NCBI GenBank assembly: GCA_037127255.1
Contig: JBANSL010000013.1
Span: forward strand, 13,040,688 to 13,104,687
From: Persicaria tinctoria
Lineage: Eukaryota > Streptophyta > Magnoliopsida > Caryophyllales > Polygonaceae
Direction: 5' to 3'
DNA length: 64,000 nt
Below are positions 23,630 to 33,641 of this stretch, in pieces. Each line of letters starts with the position of its first letter. Within the stretch, counting starts at the first letter, position 1. The notes below the pieces were generated by a model. The model had not been told where the DNA came from, did not search any database, and saw only the letters and a program-made list of their open reading frames with translations. Both the position numbers and the translations under genes were made by a program.

Positions 23630-24180
23630 TTCAATTCACCATTTTCACAAACGAGATTTGGATATCAAAATTGAAGATACAAATTTCAGATCTGCAGGAG
23701 AAGCTCGTCAATATGCAACGGAGGCGGCGAATAGGGAGCAAAGGCGGCGGGAATTGGATCTGCATCGTCAATTCGGATCTGCAGGAGAAGCGAAGGCGGA
23801 TATGGAGCGAAGGCGGCGGAAGCGGAGGAGAAGCTCCGAGGTCGGGAGGTTGTTCATCTTCATCTTCAATTCGGATCTGCAGCAAGTCGGCGGCGGAGAG
23901 GCGGAGGGGATTGGAGTGAAGGCGGCGGAAATTGGAGCGAAGGCAGCGGAGGGGAAGGAGAAGCTCCGAGGTCGGAGGTCTTGGTACCAGGAGGGAGGCG
24001 ACTAGAGACGAAGACGGCGGCTGCGGGTGCAAGAAGGCAGATCTGGAGGAGGAGAGATCCGGAGGGCGAGGATCTAAATGAAGCCATGGCAGCCCGAAGG
24101 AGACGAGGATCGAGGAAGGGAAGAGCGAAGGAGGAAGCCGATGCTCAGATCTAAGAACGAGGGTGGGTAAATGGGAAATT
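23630..24180. other. GC- and purine-rich reiterated segment at the right end of the Mutator-like candidate
   Basis: The word CGGATCTGCAGGAGAAGC and GGCGGCGGAA-type words recur several times. Both strands have open frames for 60-200 codons, but these are simple Arg/Glu/Gly or Pro/Ser/Leu runs with no domain. It probably derives from duplicated exon-like DNA. No gene is supported. Confidence 0.4.
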
Positions 24181-25599
24181 AATAAGGGCAAGGGTAGAAG
24201 GGAGATTATGAAAAAATAATGGACATTTACTAGCAAAGAAAAGTGTTCAGGACATTTAGTAATTGATTCAAAAGTCTTTGGACCAAATTACTTCTAGATT
24301 TTTTAGGTATTTACAATCAAGTCTGTTCCTGTTTTTTTTTTTGAAGCAATTGGGGATTCGTTATTAATTCAATTACCCACTTAACCAATCTTTATCTCAA
24401 TTCTGTTACTTTTTATTAAAATAATTAAAACATTAAGATCTGCAGAGATTTTTTAACCATTTACAAGCAAGTCTGTTACTTTTTTTTTGATGCAATTGAG
24501 GAATTTTTTTTTCAAGTTCCATCAAATATTACTTCAATTAACCTATTAACCAATGTTTTTTATTTTTACAAACCCCTTTGTTTCACAAATCAATTTAGAT
24601 AATTTACATATCCCCCTATTATTTTTATTTTTTCTTTAACGTTTTTTCTCGGTGGTTGACCCTTAAAAAAATACCGATATTCTAATTAAAATAAACATAC
24701 AATCTGAAAATAAAATTGTTTTACCTTTTTTTATTCAGATCATTTAACTATCGATCCTTATTAATTTATAAAAAAACAGAAAAAATATTAATAAATATAA
24801 GAACAATCTAAACTAACCACATACATAGCTTTTATTTATTAATAAAACCACGTATATATCTTATCAATTGGATTTATCATAATAGATATTATAATATATA
24901 TATATATATGATCTAAATAAATTGTGACAGTATCTTCTAAAATATATAATATATTTTACAAATCACGTGCGTCACGCACGGGTACTGCGCTAGTATATAA
25001 TTAAATGAGAAGCAATTTTGCCACGTGTCGCCATTTTATGCCAAGTTATTTTAGGTAAGTGTATTTCCATAATAATCTAATTAATTAGGGTAATTAACCT
25101 ATTTATTATTTACCATATATCTCAATCTATCCATAACTGGATATATATACATATACCCATTAAATTTTTATTAATTTATCTATATATACATAAAAAAAAT
25201 TCAAAATTCAAAATTTTGGTTAATATACATCAAAATTTAATGATTTAATGATCTTATTAAATTATCTAAAGTATGATTTTGGTTTAATGATTGTAAATTA
25301 AAGTTTTCATTTAACATATATTTTATATTTTCTAACCAAGGGGTTTGAATTAATAAATAACGATACCTATATGTAATTTTTTACATACTATATCAAATTA
25401 AAAGTACGAGAACATATCTTATAAATTCTCTCTTTCATCTAAGAGATTTTCGTAAAATTATCTTTAGTTAAATCTTTTATATAATATTATAGTGATGGTG
25501 TTTTTTTTTTTCTTTCTAATAAGATTATTTTAAAATATCTATATCTATACACTTTTTTAAGCGAGAATCATTTTTAATGATGTGTTATCATTACATTTA

Positions 25600-25790
25600 T
25601 TTATAGGTTTTTTGAATTTACATGGGTATCCGGGGCTACTAGCAAGTAGCACTCGACTGATCCCATGGGCCCTGAAGTTAACAACTAGGTAAACCATCCA
25701 GTGGCCACCCGGGGCGGAATTCGAACCAGGGACCATTGGGTACTTCCTGTAGGTCCTTTCTAGCTGAACCAACCCGAAATAATTTACATT
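25600..25790 (-). mobile_element. tRNA-derived SINE
   Basis: On the minus strand the sequence starts GGGTTGGTTCAGCTAGAAAG (A-box-like TGGTTCAGCTAG) and 45 bases later has the B-box GGTTCGAATTCC, giving a Pol III promoter. About 100 bases of unrelated body follow and end in AAATTCAAAAAACC near 25605. This is SINE architecture; it resembles Au-type plant SINEs only loosely. Target duplication: only a weak TTACATT match. It sits in the Helitron B body. Confidence 0.6.
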
Positions 25791-26309
25791 AATTGCAGTT
25801 TTTTCAACCAATAAAACTATATATTTTTAATTTTACACTAACTTTTATTAAAATTTTACAATATTAATTTTTCATATTATTATGATTTAAAAAATAAACC
25901 GCACAATGGCGCGGGAACTATACTAGTTCAACTTAATCAATATAGAAATATATGTTTAGGATACCATCTTACCCAATTTAGTTAGATATCGATATATTTT
26001 TAGAAGATTAATAAAACAATATATACTTTAGATCATATTTTACAAAATTTTGTTAGATATCGATATATTTTTACAAGATTTTAACTATGTTTGTAGTGTA
26101 TGGATATGTATTATATCTCATTTATTGATAGTCAATTAAACATATTGTCGGAAATTAATTAGTTAAACGAGTGTTAATATAAAATTTATTTAAATTTTCT
26201 AAAAATAAAATAATACATATGGTGGTTGTTAGAGTTAACGTTTAGTTATAAATTATTTTATAAGTTTTTTTAATATCAAATGAAATGATATTACAAAACT
26301 TCACAAAAG

Positions 26310-27002
26310 TGCGGGTAGTGTTCTAAAATTAATCGCGCCCAAGCGCCTTCTAGTCCTGCCTAGGGGCCGCCTAGACCCCGTCTAGCCTGGCGATTATTCA
26401 ATTTTAGCTTCTAAACATATGATTAGTCGACAATGAAGACGTCTTCCTCGGATGTCTCCTTCGCCGGTCTGGTTGGGTGGTTGCTTGTGGTGGCCGGTTC
26501 GACGTCTTCCTCGGATGTCTCCTTCGCCGCCGCCTAGAGCTTCGCCCTCAGTGGTGCTTCCCCGGTCATCCAATGTCCTTCGGGCCCAAGGATTGGTCCT
26601 TTGGGCCCAAGTTTATTGTCTTTGGGCCCAAGGATGTTGAAAGTGTTTTTGTGTATCAATTAATATATTTATTATGCAATAACATTGTTTCGGGTTTTAT
26701 CAAGAATCCGATTCGGGTTCTTGATATTGTCCCGATAAGGTTTTGAGTATAACCACCCGAAAAGGTTTGAGAAAATCCTGCAAGGGCCTATCAATACTTT
26801 TGTAGGTGAAAGCTTGATGGCTTTTCGTTCGAGCAGTTTGCGGCTCTACTTCCGATGTTTCTAGGAGATCTTCTGTTTGGTTGGGGGGCGTGGAGTCTAT
26901 AGTCGGGTCTGGTTGGGGTCGAGGTGGTGCGCTCAAGGTGATTTCGTATTCGGGATAGAGTTTCCGCCTAGACCCCGTCTAGCCTGGCGATTATTCAATT
27001 TG
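26310..27002. repeat. broken copies of a CGCCTAG-rich miniature element
   Basis: TAGTGTTCTA at about 26316 followed by CGCGCCCAAGCGCC is the left half of an element related to 14491-14637. A 38-bp piece, CCGCCTAGACCCCGTCTAGC onward, is present twice, at about 26367-26404 and 26965-27002. Between them GACGTCTTCCTCGGATGTCT occurs twice (about 26438 and 26501). The region is GC-rich with short meaningless frames. Confidence 0.5.
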
Positions 27003-27430
27003 AAAGTTACTGAAAATCGAGACCAAGACGGCAATGAAGACGATGGCTCGAGTCGGAAGAGAGGATAGATAGCAGGAGACATGAGTCAACCAAGGCGGAA
27101 ACCGAGTCGCGAAAGCCCCCAATCGGAGGACAAATAAGGGGCGACGACAGAGAAGCAACCAAAACCGACCAAAATTAGCACCAGGAAGGAGGATTGAAGG
27201 AGATGGGTTTGAAATTGAGTGTTTGAATGCAAAATATGGCTATGGCATGATAGATCGGGGTAGGTTGAGAATAGAGATGTGGGTAGAAATTAGGGATTGC
27301 ATAAGAAATTTATTCCTCCACAGTTACATACAGGAACAGCTGCATCCATTCTTTTCAGTAAGGCACAGCTGCATCCATTTATTCCTCCACAATTACATAC
27401 AAGAACAACATCTAGGAACTTTAGTTCATC

Positions 27431-27907
27431 CTAAATCTTGCTTAGTTTGCCAAAGTAAGCCCCTACAAACAGATTATCTTGTCTAAGGTTGGCTAGATCT
27501 CTACGCAACTGGTAAACTAAAGGATCATTAGATTCAAATAACCTTTTCTTCACTTCATCCCAGAGTTCCTTCGATGTTTCAACATACATGAGGCTTTCTG
27601 CTACCTCTCTAGTCGTTGAATTAAACAACCAACACATCACCATCTGGTCTGCACGCATCCATTTTTCGAAATCATCACTATTTTCTAGAGGTTTGACACA
27701 GCTTCCATTTATAAAGCCTAGCTTAACTTTCGCTCCTAGCGCCATTTTAATACCTCTACTCCAGCTTGTAAAATTAGCACCATTAAATGGATTCGAGACC
27801 AAAACCATTCCTGGATGATCTGAGTTTGATAAGAACAATGGATTGACATGAGTGTATCCCAATCTAGCATGCATTAAAAGCATGTTATTACAACTGACAT
27901 TATTCAA
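27431..27907 (-). pseudogene. copia gag fragment
   Basis: The minus strand encodes a Ty1/copia gag N-terminal part: HPGMVLVSNPFNGANF, WSRGIKMALGAK, FINGSC, then WMRADQMVMCWLFNS and TSKELWDEVKKRLFESN. This matches the copia N-terminal domain followed by UBN2-type gag. The frame ends after about 158 residues with no zinc knuckle and no protease. The copia RNase H piece 100 bases away is on the opposite strand, so the two belong to different or rearranged insertions. Confidence 0.75.
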
Positions 27908-28009
27908 AGAAGCAAAAAACTACAACTAATGATGAGCATTCACACCAGTCTTCAACACATACAGGCCTTTGTCTTCCAATCCTTTTGCAATGATTACTTT
28001 AGTTGTAAG

Positions 28010-28639
28010 GTCCTGACATCTCTTACACTGTCCAGTAGCTCAGTCAATTCCTTCAAAATCCTTTGAAACCACATTGGGATGTCTTGATGTATCTCCTTCG
28101 GTATTTCAAAGGCACTTTCAATTATGCCCTCTCTTACCCAGCCAATTCATCACTAAGTGTTCAAGCCTTCACTGATGCTGATTGGGGCAATTGCTTAGAT
28201 ACTGGACGATCATTATTTGTGTATTGTGTTTTCTTAGGCTCTTCCTTGGTTTCTTGGAAGACTAAGAAACAAAAGGTGGTGTCCAAATCCTCCACCGAAA
28301 GTGAATATAAGGCTATGTCATGTGGCTAGTGAAGTGGTTTGGATGCAAAGCATCTTGTCTGACTTTTGCATCCACATTTCACTTCCCATCCCTCTGCATT
28401 GTGATAATAAATCTGCTCAACAATTAGCTCTCAATCCCATTTTCCATGAGTGCACCAAACATGTGAGAATTGACTCACATTTCATTCGAGAAATGGTTTC
28501 TGCTGGCTTCATCAACACTGTCCATGTGCCAACATCTCTACAGGTAGCTGATATTTTTACCAAAGCTCTTGGAGCAAAGCAGCATGAGTTCTTCCAAGCC
28601 AAGCTTGGCCTAGTCCTTCCTGCACTAGGCATAGCTTGA
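28010..28639 (+). pseudogene. copia pol 3' fragment (end of RT and RNase H)
   Basis: The plus strand reads DISYTVQ, a TAG at 28036-28038, then LSQFLQNPLKPHWDVL, YLLRYFKGT, DADWGNCLDTGRS, KSSTESEYKAMS. After a frameshift near 28318-28328 come EVVWMQSIL, HCDNKSAQQLALNP, HECTKHVRIDSHFIRE and ADIFTKAL. These are the Ty1/copia RNase H landmarks in order. Everything upstream (gag, integrase, most of RT) is absent. A polypurine tract and an LTR follow directly. Confidence 0.85.
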
Positions 28640-28649
28640 GGGGGGTATA

Positions 28650-28885
28650 TGAGTGTGTTGTGTATGTGTTGTATACCATAAGATCAAGTGTAAGCCAACA
28701 TACATCAAGGGTAGTTTGGTCATTTCATGTTCATTTTGTAGCTGCCTTTATAAGGCGGGAAATCTGTTGGGAGAAGTTGTAACAAACTCTAGATTCTCTA
28801 CAGTTTGCAATTGAGCTCCTCCATTGGAGGTTTTCCGATTTTGTCTGTTCTCGATTTATTTGTGAAATTCAGTGCTCGAATTGCA
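28650..28885 (+). repeat. copia 3' LTR of the pol fragment
   Basis: The polypurine tract TTGAGGGGGG at 28637-28646 lies directly before TGAGTGTGTTG, the likely LTR start. A TTTATAAGG TATA-like site is at about 28747. The end is placed at the CA near 28885 but is not proven because no second LTR copy was found in the window. Confidence 0.5.
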
Positions 28886-29870
28886 TAAAGTTCAAAAAGG
28901 ACATACATATATTGACAAATATTGCAAAGGTAGAATTTTAATAACAAATTTTTTAGTATTTCATAATATTGTTATTGTGCAACAAAGATTACAAATCTAA
29001 ACATACTACTAACTCTTGACGATGCCATAAAGAAATGTGGATGAACACAAATATAAGAGAGATTCTCGCTGTATAAATAAAACCTCGTTAAAAAACATTA
29101 CCCTAAGGCTTAAGTAAAGAAATGAACGTCGAAATTTAGTTGATGCCATGATCCTATTTATAGATCGAAGTGCATCGGTAGGAACAAACAAAGTCTGAAT
29201 CTAGCCCACAACTAGGGTTGGCCTACGCGGCCCAAAATGTTATCGTCAAGACATCTGTGGTCGTAACTCGTAAGTCCCAACCCAAAACCAGAAATATACG
29301 CCTCAACTAGGGTTCGTACCCAAGTCCTCCACATTCGAACATGGAGCGTTAAACCACTGTTCAGTTGTGGCCAATTTGCACCCAAATGTGAGAGACCCCA
29401 CGAAGTTATGGGAAAACCCACTAACTCATCTTACGAACACTTGTCTCGTTTCCATGGACACTTGACCTAGACCGATTGACAAGTGTACATGGGGGGCAAA
29501 ATGTTCCCTAAAATCGTCTTTAAAAGGGAGCCGAAGCTTCGCTCAAAGCTATGGGTCGGTTTTGGAGATCTGAATAGCTTAGGCCAATTTCTATTGCTTT
29601 TGAGAAATTTTTTGGATGAAAATCGTATCGGTTAGTATGAACCAATCCGTGATCAGCCGAGATTCAATCGAAGGTGAACCATATGAAAAATCGAACTTCA
29701 TCAACTCTTTTTTTTTTTTTTTAATATGAGTGGTCAGGCAGAGATGTCAATATTAAGCACCTAATCTTAATTCCGTTAAATATATTGTCAACAAAGAATT
29801 TAATACGGTATGATTTGCCAATTTAGAAGTGGTCAGCCTCTAGACATTCTCAATAGTATCAATACCAATC
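28886..29870. other. intergenic DNA upstream of chitinase copy 2
   Basis: AT-rich DNA to 29150, then a GC-balanced stretch (29200-29480) with no frame or repeat end I recognise, then AT-rich DNA. From about 29790 the sequence is homologous to the region upstream of chitinase copy 1 (GAATTTAATACGGTATGATT against GAATTTAATACTGTATGATT). Confidence 0.4.
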
Positions 29871-29990
29871 GGTCAACTTAGAATTGGTCAAAAATTACAC
29901 AAATCTTATTTTATAAACGCTTAACTGACAAGTCACAGCCTCAATAGTTTACTCCCCCAACAAAATCCACCTTCAAACCTCCCTATAAAA
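29871..29990 (+). promoter_or_regulatory. chitinase copy 2 promoter: W-boxes and a TATA box
   Basis: GGTCAA (TTGACC on the other strand) is at 29871-29876 and 29886-29891, and TATAAAA at 29984-29990, 53 bases before the ATG, as in copy 1. A stretch of about 50 bases (29892-29950) has no counterpart in copy 1 and moves the W-boxes further from the TATA box. Confidence 0.6.
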
Positions 29991-30043
29991 ACCCAATCTC
30001 ATACCCCTTTTTCACCACAACACCAAACAACATAACAATAACA

Positions 30044-30939
30044 ATGGCTCTCAACAAAAACCTCCTCCCTCTCGCTCTCCTCCTCGTCCTAGCTGGCTCC
30101 GCCGCCGCCCAGAACTGCGGCTGCGCTGCCGGCCTCTGCTGCAGCCAGTTCGGCTTCTGCGGCACCACCGATCCCTACTGCGGGGCAGGCTGCCAAGCGG
30201 GCCCTTGCACCTCCGGCTCCACCACCCCATCCAGCAGTGGCGGCGTCTCAGATACCGTCACCGACGCATTCTTTAATGGCATCATCGGCCAGGCTGACTC
30301 CTCCTGCGCTGGCAAGAACTTCTACACCCGCTCCGCTTTCCTGTCCGCCACCGGCTCCTACCCGAGCTTCGGGACCTCCGGCTCCTCCGACGACCAGAAG
30401 AGGGAGATCGCCGCCTTCTTCGCCCATGTCACCCATGAGACCGGATGTAAGCTTGTTCAAAACATTTATTTATATACAGAGATAAGTGATCATTTGTGAA
30501 CACTTCTTACGGTGTAATTTGATATGCAGCATTCTGCTACATAGAGGAGATAAACGGAGCATCACACAACTACTGCGACTCAACAAACACGCAGTGGCCG
30601 TGCAACCCATCGGTGGGTTACTACGGGAGAGGGCCCCTCCAGATCTCATGGAACTACAACTACGGCCCCGCTGGCCAGAGCATCGGCTTCGACGGCCTCA
30701 ACTCCCCTCAGACGGTGGCCAATGATGCAGTCATCTCCTTCAAGACAGCCTTGTGGTTCTGGACTAACAACGTCCACTCCGTCATCACCGGAGGGCAGGG
30801 ATTCGGGGCCACTATCCGTGCCATCAACAGCATTGAATGCAACGGCGGGAACACCGCCGAGATGAACGACAGGGTCAGCCTTTACACAAAGTACTGTCAA
30901 CAGCTTGGGGTTGACCCTGGCTCCAACCTTACTTGCTAG
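30044..30939 (+). CDS. class IV chitinase (GH19), copy 2, two exons
   Basis: Paralogue of 1213-2431 with the same secreted chitin-hydrolysing role. Exon 1 is 30044-30446 and exon 2 is 30530-30939; the 83-bp GT-AG intron has the same position and phase as in copy 1. The product is 270 residues. It has a signal peptide (1-22), an eight-cysteine hevein domain with the aromatic site [12 protein letters not shown], a short Ser/Thr linker, and a GH19 domain with [30 protein letters not shown] and the C-terminal [13 protein letters not shown]. Family-conserved Gly and Trp that copy 1 has changed are kept here. The two proteins differ at roughly one residue in eight over exon 1 and less over exon 2. 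A copia remnant begins about 150 bases after the stop. No lesion is seen; it is probably functional. Confidence 0.94.
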
Positions 30940-30974
30940 TTCAACTCCACTGCTCATAATAATTAAGGTGAAAT

Positions 30975-30980
30975 AATAAA
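30975..30980 (+). terminator. poly(A) signal of chitinase copy 2
   Basis: AATAAA starts 36 bases after the TAG stop, with further A/T-rich and T-run sequence downstream (T(13) near 31020). Confidence 0.5.
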
Positions 30981-31404
30981 AATAAGAAAGAGAAAATCAT
31001 TTGAAGATTCTCGCTTCTGTTTTTTTTTTTTTCATTTAAATTATACAGTACTAATGTGTATGTATGACTTTATTATCACGTTACTTGAGTAAGGGAGGTA
31101 AAGTCATTGTCTATTAAGTTGAGAAAGATGGTTTTCCTGAATACATGCCCCTATTTATATACAGTTGCACACAACTCCTCTCAACAACCTTCATCCCTAC
31201 GTTACACGTGTCACTCATCTATAGCACCTATAACTAACTCTCAGCTCCCTCACTGTATGCACTTCCATACCCCCTGTCAAGTTAGACATGGTGGAGTATC
31301 AACAATGCCCAACTTGAATGAAAAGAGTGCGATGTTGTACCTCCCCTAATGGTTTGGTAATATAAGAACATCTTCAAGCTGCAAGCTTGATTGAATGTAA
31401 GTTG

Positions 31405-31910
31405 TCTTGATTAGGCCTTCTTCAACACGCTCCTTATGTAATGACGCTCAATATTGAGGTGCTTCGTGCACTCATGGTAGATAGGAAGTGCAACAATGTG
31501 TTGAGCTGCCTTATTGTCACAGAAAAGAGTGATTGGACAAGGCACCGAGATGGATAAATCAGCCATCAAATTCATGTGCCACACAATTTCACTTGTCGTG
31601 GTAGACATGCTTCAATACTTCGATTCTGTAGAGGACTTAAGATACAATCTTTTGCTTCTTGGTATTCAGGGAACTGCCATGCTCCCCGACCTATAAGTAT
31701 CACAAAACGTTGTAAGATCCTCCGAACACTTTGTAGGAAAGAATAAACCCCAATCCAAAGAATACTTGAGATATCGAATCACATGAAGAGCTGTTTGTAA
31801 GTTAGGGACTCGTGGTGCACTTACAAATTGGTTCAAATGCTAAACAGAGTATGACAAATCAGGACAAGTGAGATCCAAGTAAAGAAGACGACCAACCAAC
31901 CTTCTGTAGA
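31405..31910 (-). pseudogene. copia RT end and RNase H remnant
   Basis: The minus strand encodes, with several frame breaks, RRLVGRLLYLDLTCPDLSYSV, QFVSAPRVPNLQTALHV, IRYLKYSLDWGLFF, SSTESKY, then TTTSEIVWHMNLMADL, LFCDNKAAQHIVALP and HECTKHLNIERHYIRS. These are the copia RT C-terminus and RNase H in correct order. It corresponds to the 3' end of pol and lies directly before the polypurine tract and left LTR. Confidence 0.8.
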
Positions 31911-32022
31911 CTTCATAATCAGGAAGAAAAACACAACCATTAACTGATAGTTTGAGGCCTTTGGGGCTTCATAATCAGGAAGAAGAACACAACCATTAAC
32001 TGATAGTTTGAGGCCTTTGGGA
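31911..32022. repeat. 56-bp tandem duplication
   Basis: Two adjacent copies of a 56-bp unit starting CTTCATAATCAGGAAGAA (31911-31966 and 31967-32022) differ at about two bases. They straddle the junction between the RT remnant and the gag remnant, so the duplication may have formed when the middle of the element was lost. Confidence 0.8.
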
Positions 32023-32029
32023 AAAGGAA

Positions 32030-32930
32030 ACTTTGCAGCACTTCTTCCAAACTTGTTTCCAGCTTTCCCATATGACTTTCCTTTGTCAAGATAGCCATGA
32101 AGTTTGAAACAATTATCCCCTTGGTGCCCCTTGTTTCCACAATAATCACACTTGCTAGGATATTCACGGAGCTTGAAGTAATTTTCTTTCAAATGTCATT
32201 TGTTACCACAATGATCGCACTTCCTTGGATCATCTTTGAATTTCTTGGATTCACTTTCTTTCTTCCGATTAAAACATGCATTGCTGCTTGTTTGCATTCA
32301 ATGCACTAGCTTCATCACTATGCTTGGATTTTTTACTATGCATCGAATTGTACGTCACACCCCATCCCATATCGTATATCATAAATATTTTGGGAGTGAT
32401 TTATAAGTGATTCAAGCTTTATCCATGTTACAAGAGCTCTTTCTTTTCATGCTCCAAGTGAGGACAACGGACCTGAGAGGGCTAGGTCATATGGGTTGGT
32501 GCCTCTTAAAACCCTGGGTCTTATAGATGGTAAATTCCTTTGCTTGGATCTGTTCTACTTGCTGAACTATGTAAAATGCCTTGTTCACTTTAGGAATGGG
32601 ATCAATAGCTAAAATTTGGTTTCTCACACCTTCAAAATCATCATTTAATCCCATCAGAAACTAAACGGCTTTATTTTTAGCATCAATCTCAATCAACTTC
32701 TACAACTACATTGGGGTATGCCTTACATGCTACAGGCCGGTATAACTCCTTGACTAACAACATAATGATTCTTCTTCAATTGATAAAGCAAAAGACCATT
32801 ATATTGACCATACCTCTCGGTGATATCTTGCCACAACTCCTTCGTTGAATCGGCATAAATGAACGACCCAGATATGGAAGCTTCCATGAAATTCTGAAAC
32901 CAACATTGAACCATGTATGTTCATAAATTT
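32030..32930 (-). pseudogene. copia gag remnant with CCHC knuckle
   Basis: From right to left on the minus strand: WFQNFMEASISGSFIYADST, KELWQDITERYGQYNG and YQLKKN (UBN2-type gag), then after broken frames CDYCGNKGHQGDNCFKLHGY, a CX2CX4HX4C zinc knuckle that binds element RNA. Stops and frameshifts interrupt it. The 5' part of gag was separated by the hAT insertion at 32952-33641. Confidence 0.75.
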
Positions 32931-32951
32931 CCCATAATATATCGCTATAAG

Positions 32952-33083
32952 TAGGGGTGGGTACAAATCCCGCAAATCTCGGTCCCGGTGGGATTTCAAA
33001 AAAAATTATGAATCCCGTCCCGCAAAAATTATGCGGGACGGGACGCGGGACGACCTGTCTCAATCCCGCAAATCCCGTCCCGC

Positions 33084-33172
<89 letters not shown>

Positions 33173-33641
33173 ATTATGTTAATACTGTAATATATATAAT
33201 CTATATATAAATTACATGCTTATAGTGTGTATATGAATACGTATATACACAGTAGCATAATGCTACTGCATTCCACCAAAAAAAGAATGGTAGTGCATTC
33301 CCCCTAAAAAACTAATGGTGCTGCATCAATGTATATATACACACGTTTTACTTATATTATGTGTATGTATATATATAGGAAAACCCGTAAAATATAATTT
33401 TTTTAATAGATTTATATGTGTTACGTCTTTGAAAATCGTAAAATATATCAGAAATTTTTAACTTTTTATAAATTTTTTTTATTTGAGGGACAAGGTCCGT
33501 CCCGTCCCGTCCCGTGAGCGACAAGGCCCATGCGGGACGAAGAAAAAAAGAGTAAATCCCGTCCCGGTCCGGTCCCGCAAAAATTACGCGGGACGGGACG
33601 CGGGACGACCTCCATCCCGTCCCGTCCCGCGCCCACCCCTA
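32952..33641. mobile_element. hAT-type element with GGGACGGGACG words and a TAA microsatellite
   Basis: The ends are TAGGGGTGGG (32952-32961) and its exact complement CCCACCCCTA (33632-33641). The 8-bp target duplication GCTATAAG is exact at 32944-32951 and 33642-33649. Both ends carry reiterated CCCGTCCCGCAAA/GCGGGACGGGACG words, so a large stem can form. There is no transposase. Confidence 0.85.
33086..33171. repeat. (TAA)n microsatellite, about 28 units
   Basis: An uninterrupted run of ATA/TAA units within the hAT element, likely length-polymorphic. It produces a false poly-tyrosine frame on the minus strand. Confidence 0.95.

Larger units (their letters stand above)
19233..24294. mobile_element. 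Mutator-like candidate with RING fragment and repeat array
   Basis: The 9-bp sequence TAGATTTTT flanks the segment at 19224-19232 and 24295-24303. The outside sequences join to restore the internal repeat unit of Helitron A (ATCTGCA-TAGATTTTT-...TTTACAA), so this segment was clearly inserted there. The extreme ends do not form a good TIR. About 70 bases in from each end an inverted match occurs: TAGATAAGTGTCCACTTTTT on the left and, inverted, CTAGTAAATGTCCATTATTT on the right, each followed by TACCC(C/T)TG-like words. It contains a RING-H2 fragment, a 2.7-kb array and a GA-rich GC-rich part, but no transposase. Confidence 0.5.
16835..24993 (+). mobile_element. Helitron A with an RPA1-like gene; hit by a Mutator-like element
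   Basis: The left end reads A|TCTATATCTAATATAATAC and the right end CTAG|T at 24990-24994, the A/T insertion site of Helitrons. Eleven bases before CTAG is a perfect 6-bp hairpin with a 3-base loop, CGTGCGTCACGCACG (24966-24980). The element is 8,159 bp, or about 3.1 kb without the internal 5-kb insertion. It carries an RPA1-like fragment (18134-18813), a coiled-coil-like fragment (17125-17300) and at least four copies of a ~150-bp unit with CTGTTAC...AATTAAAACATTCAGATCTGCAGAG near 17600-17880, 19010-19230 and 24300-24480. No Rep/helicase is seen, so it needs another Helitron to move. Confidence 0.75.
16828..25926 (+). mobile_element. Helitron B (outer), split by Helitron A
   Basis: The 3' end is CTAG at 25923-25926 followed by T, preceded by a hairpin-capable CCGC...GCGG stem and GGGAACTATA, a standard plant Helitron terminus. 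The interior side starts at about 25000 with ATGAGAAGCAATTTTGCC and CACGTGTCGCCA, typical of the first 40 bases of plant Helitrons. The expected terminal TC is missing there because Helitron A ends at 24993. If A is removed, the joined flanks give a candidate start TCATCAATATATAATT with TC at 16828-16829 after an A. The body (25030-25900) is AT-rich and holds a SINE. The 3' end is firm; the 5' end is inferred. Confidence 0.5.

Noticed and set aside
23631..24236. 201-codon minus-strand frame, rich in Leu/Pro/Ser
   Set aside because: Simple-sequence translation of GGCGGCGGAA-type repeats; other frames are open too; no domain.
32776..33174. Minus-strand frame starting with a long tyrosine run
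   Set aside because: It is the TAA microsatellite read as TAT codons plus hAT element sequence.
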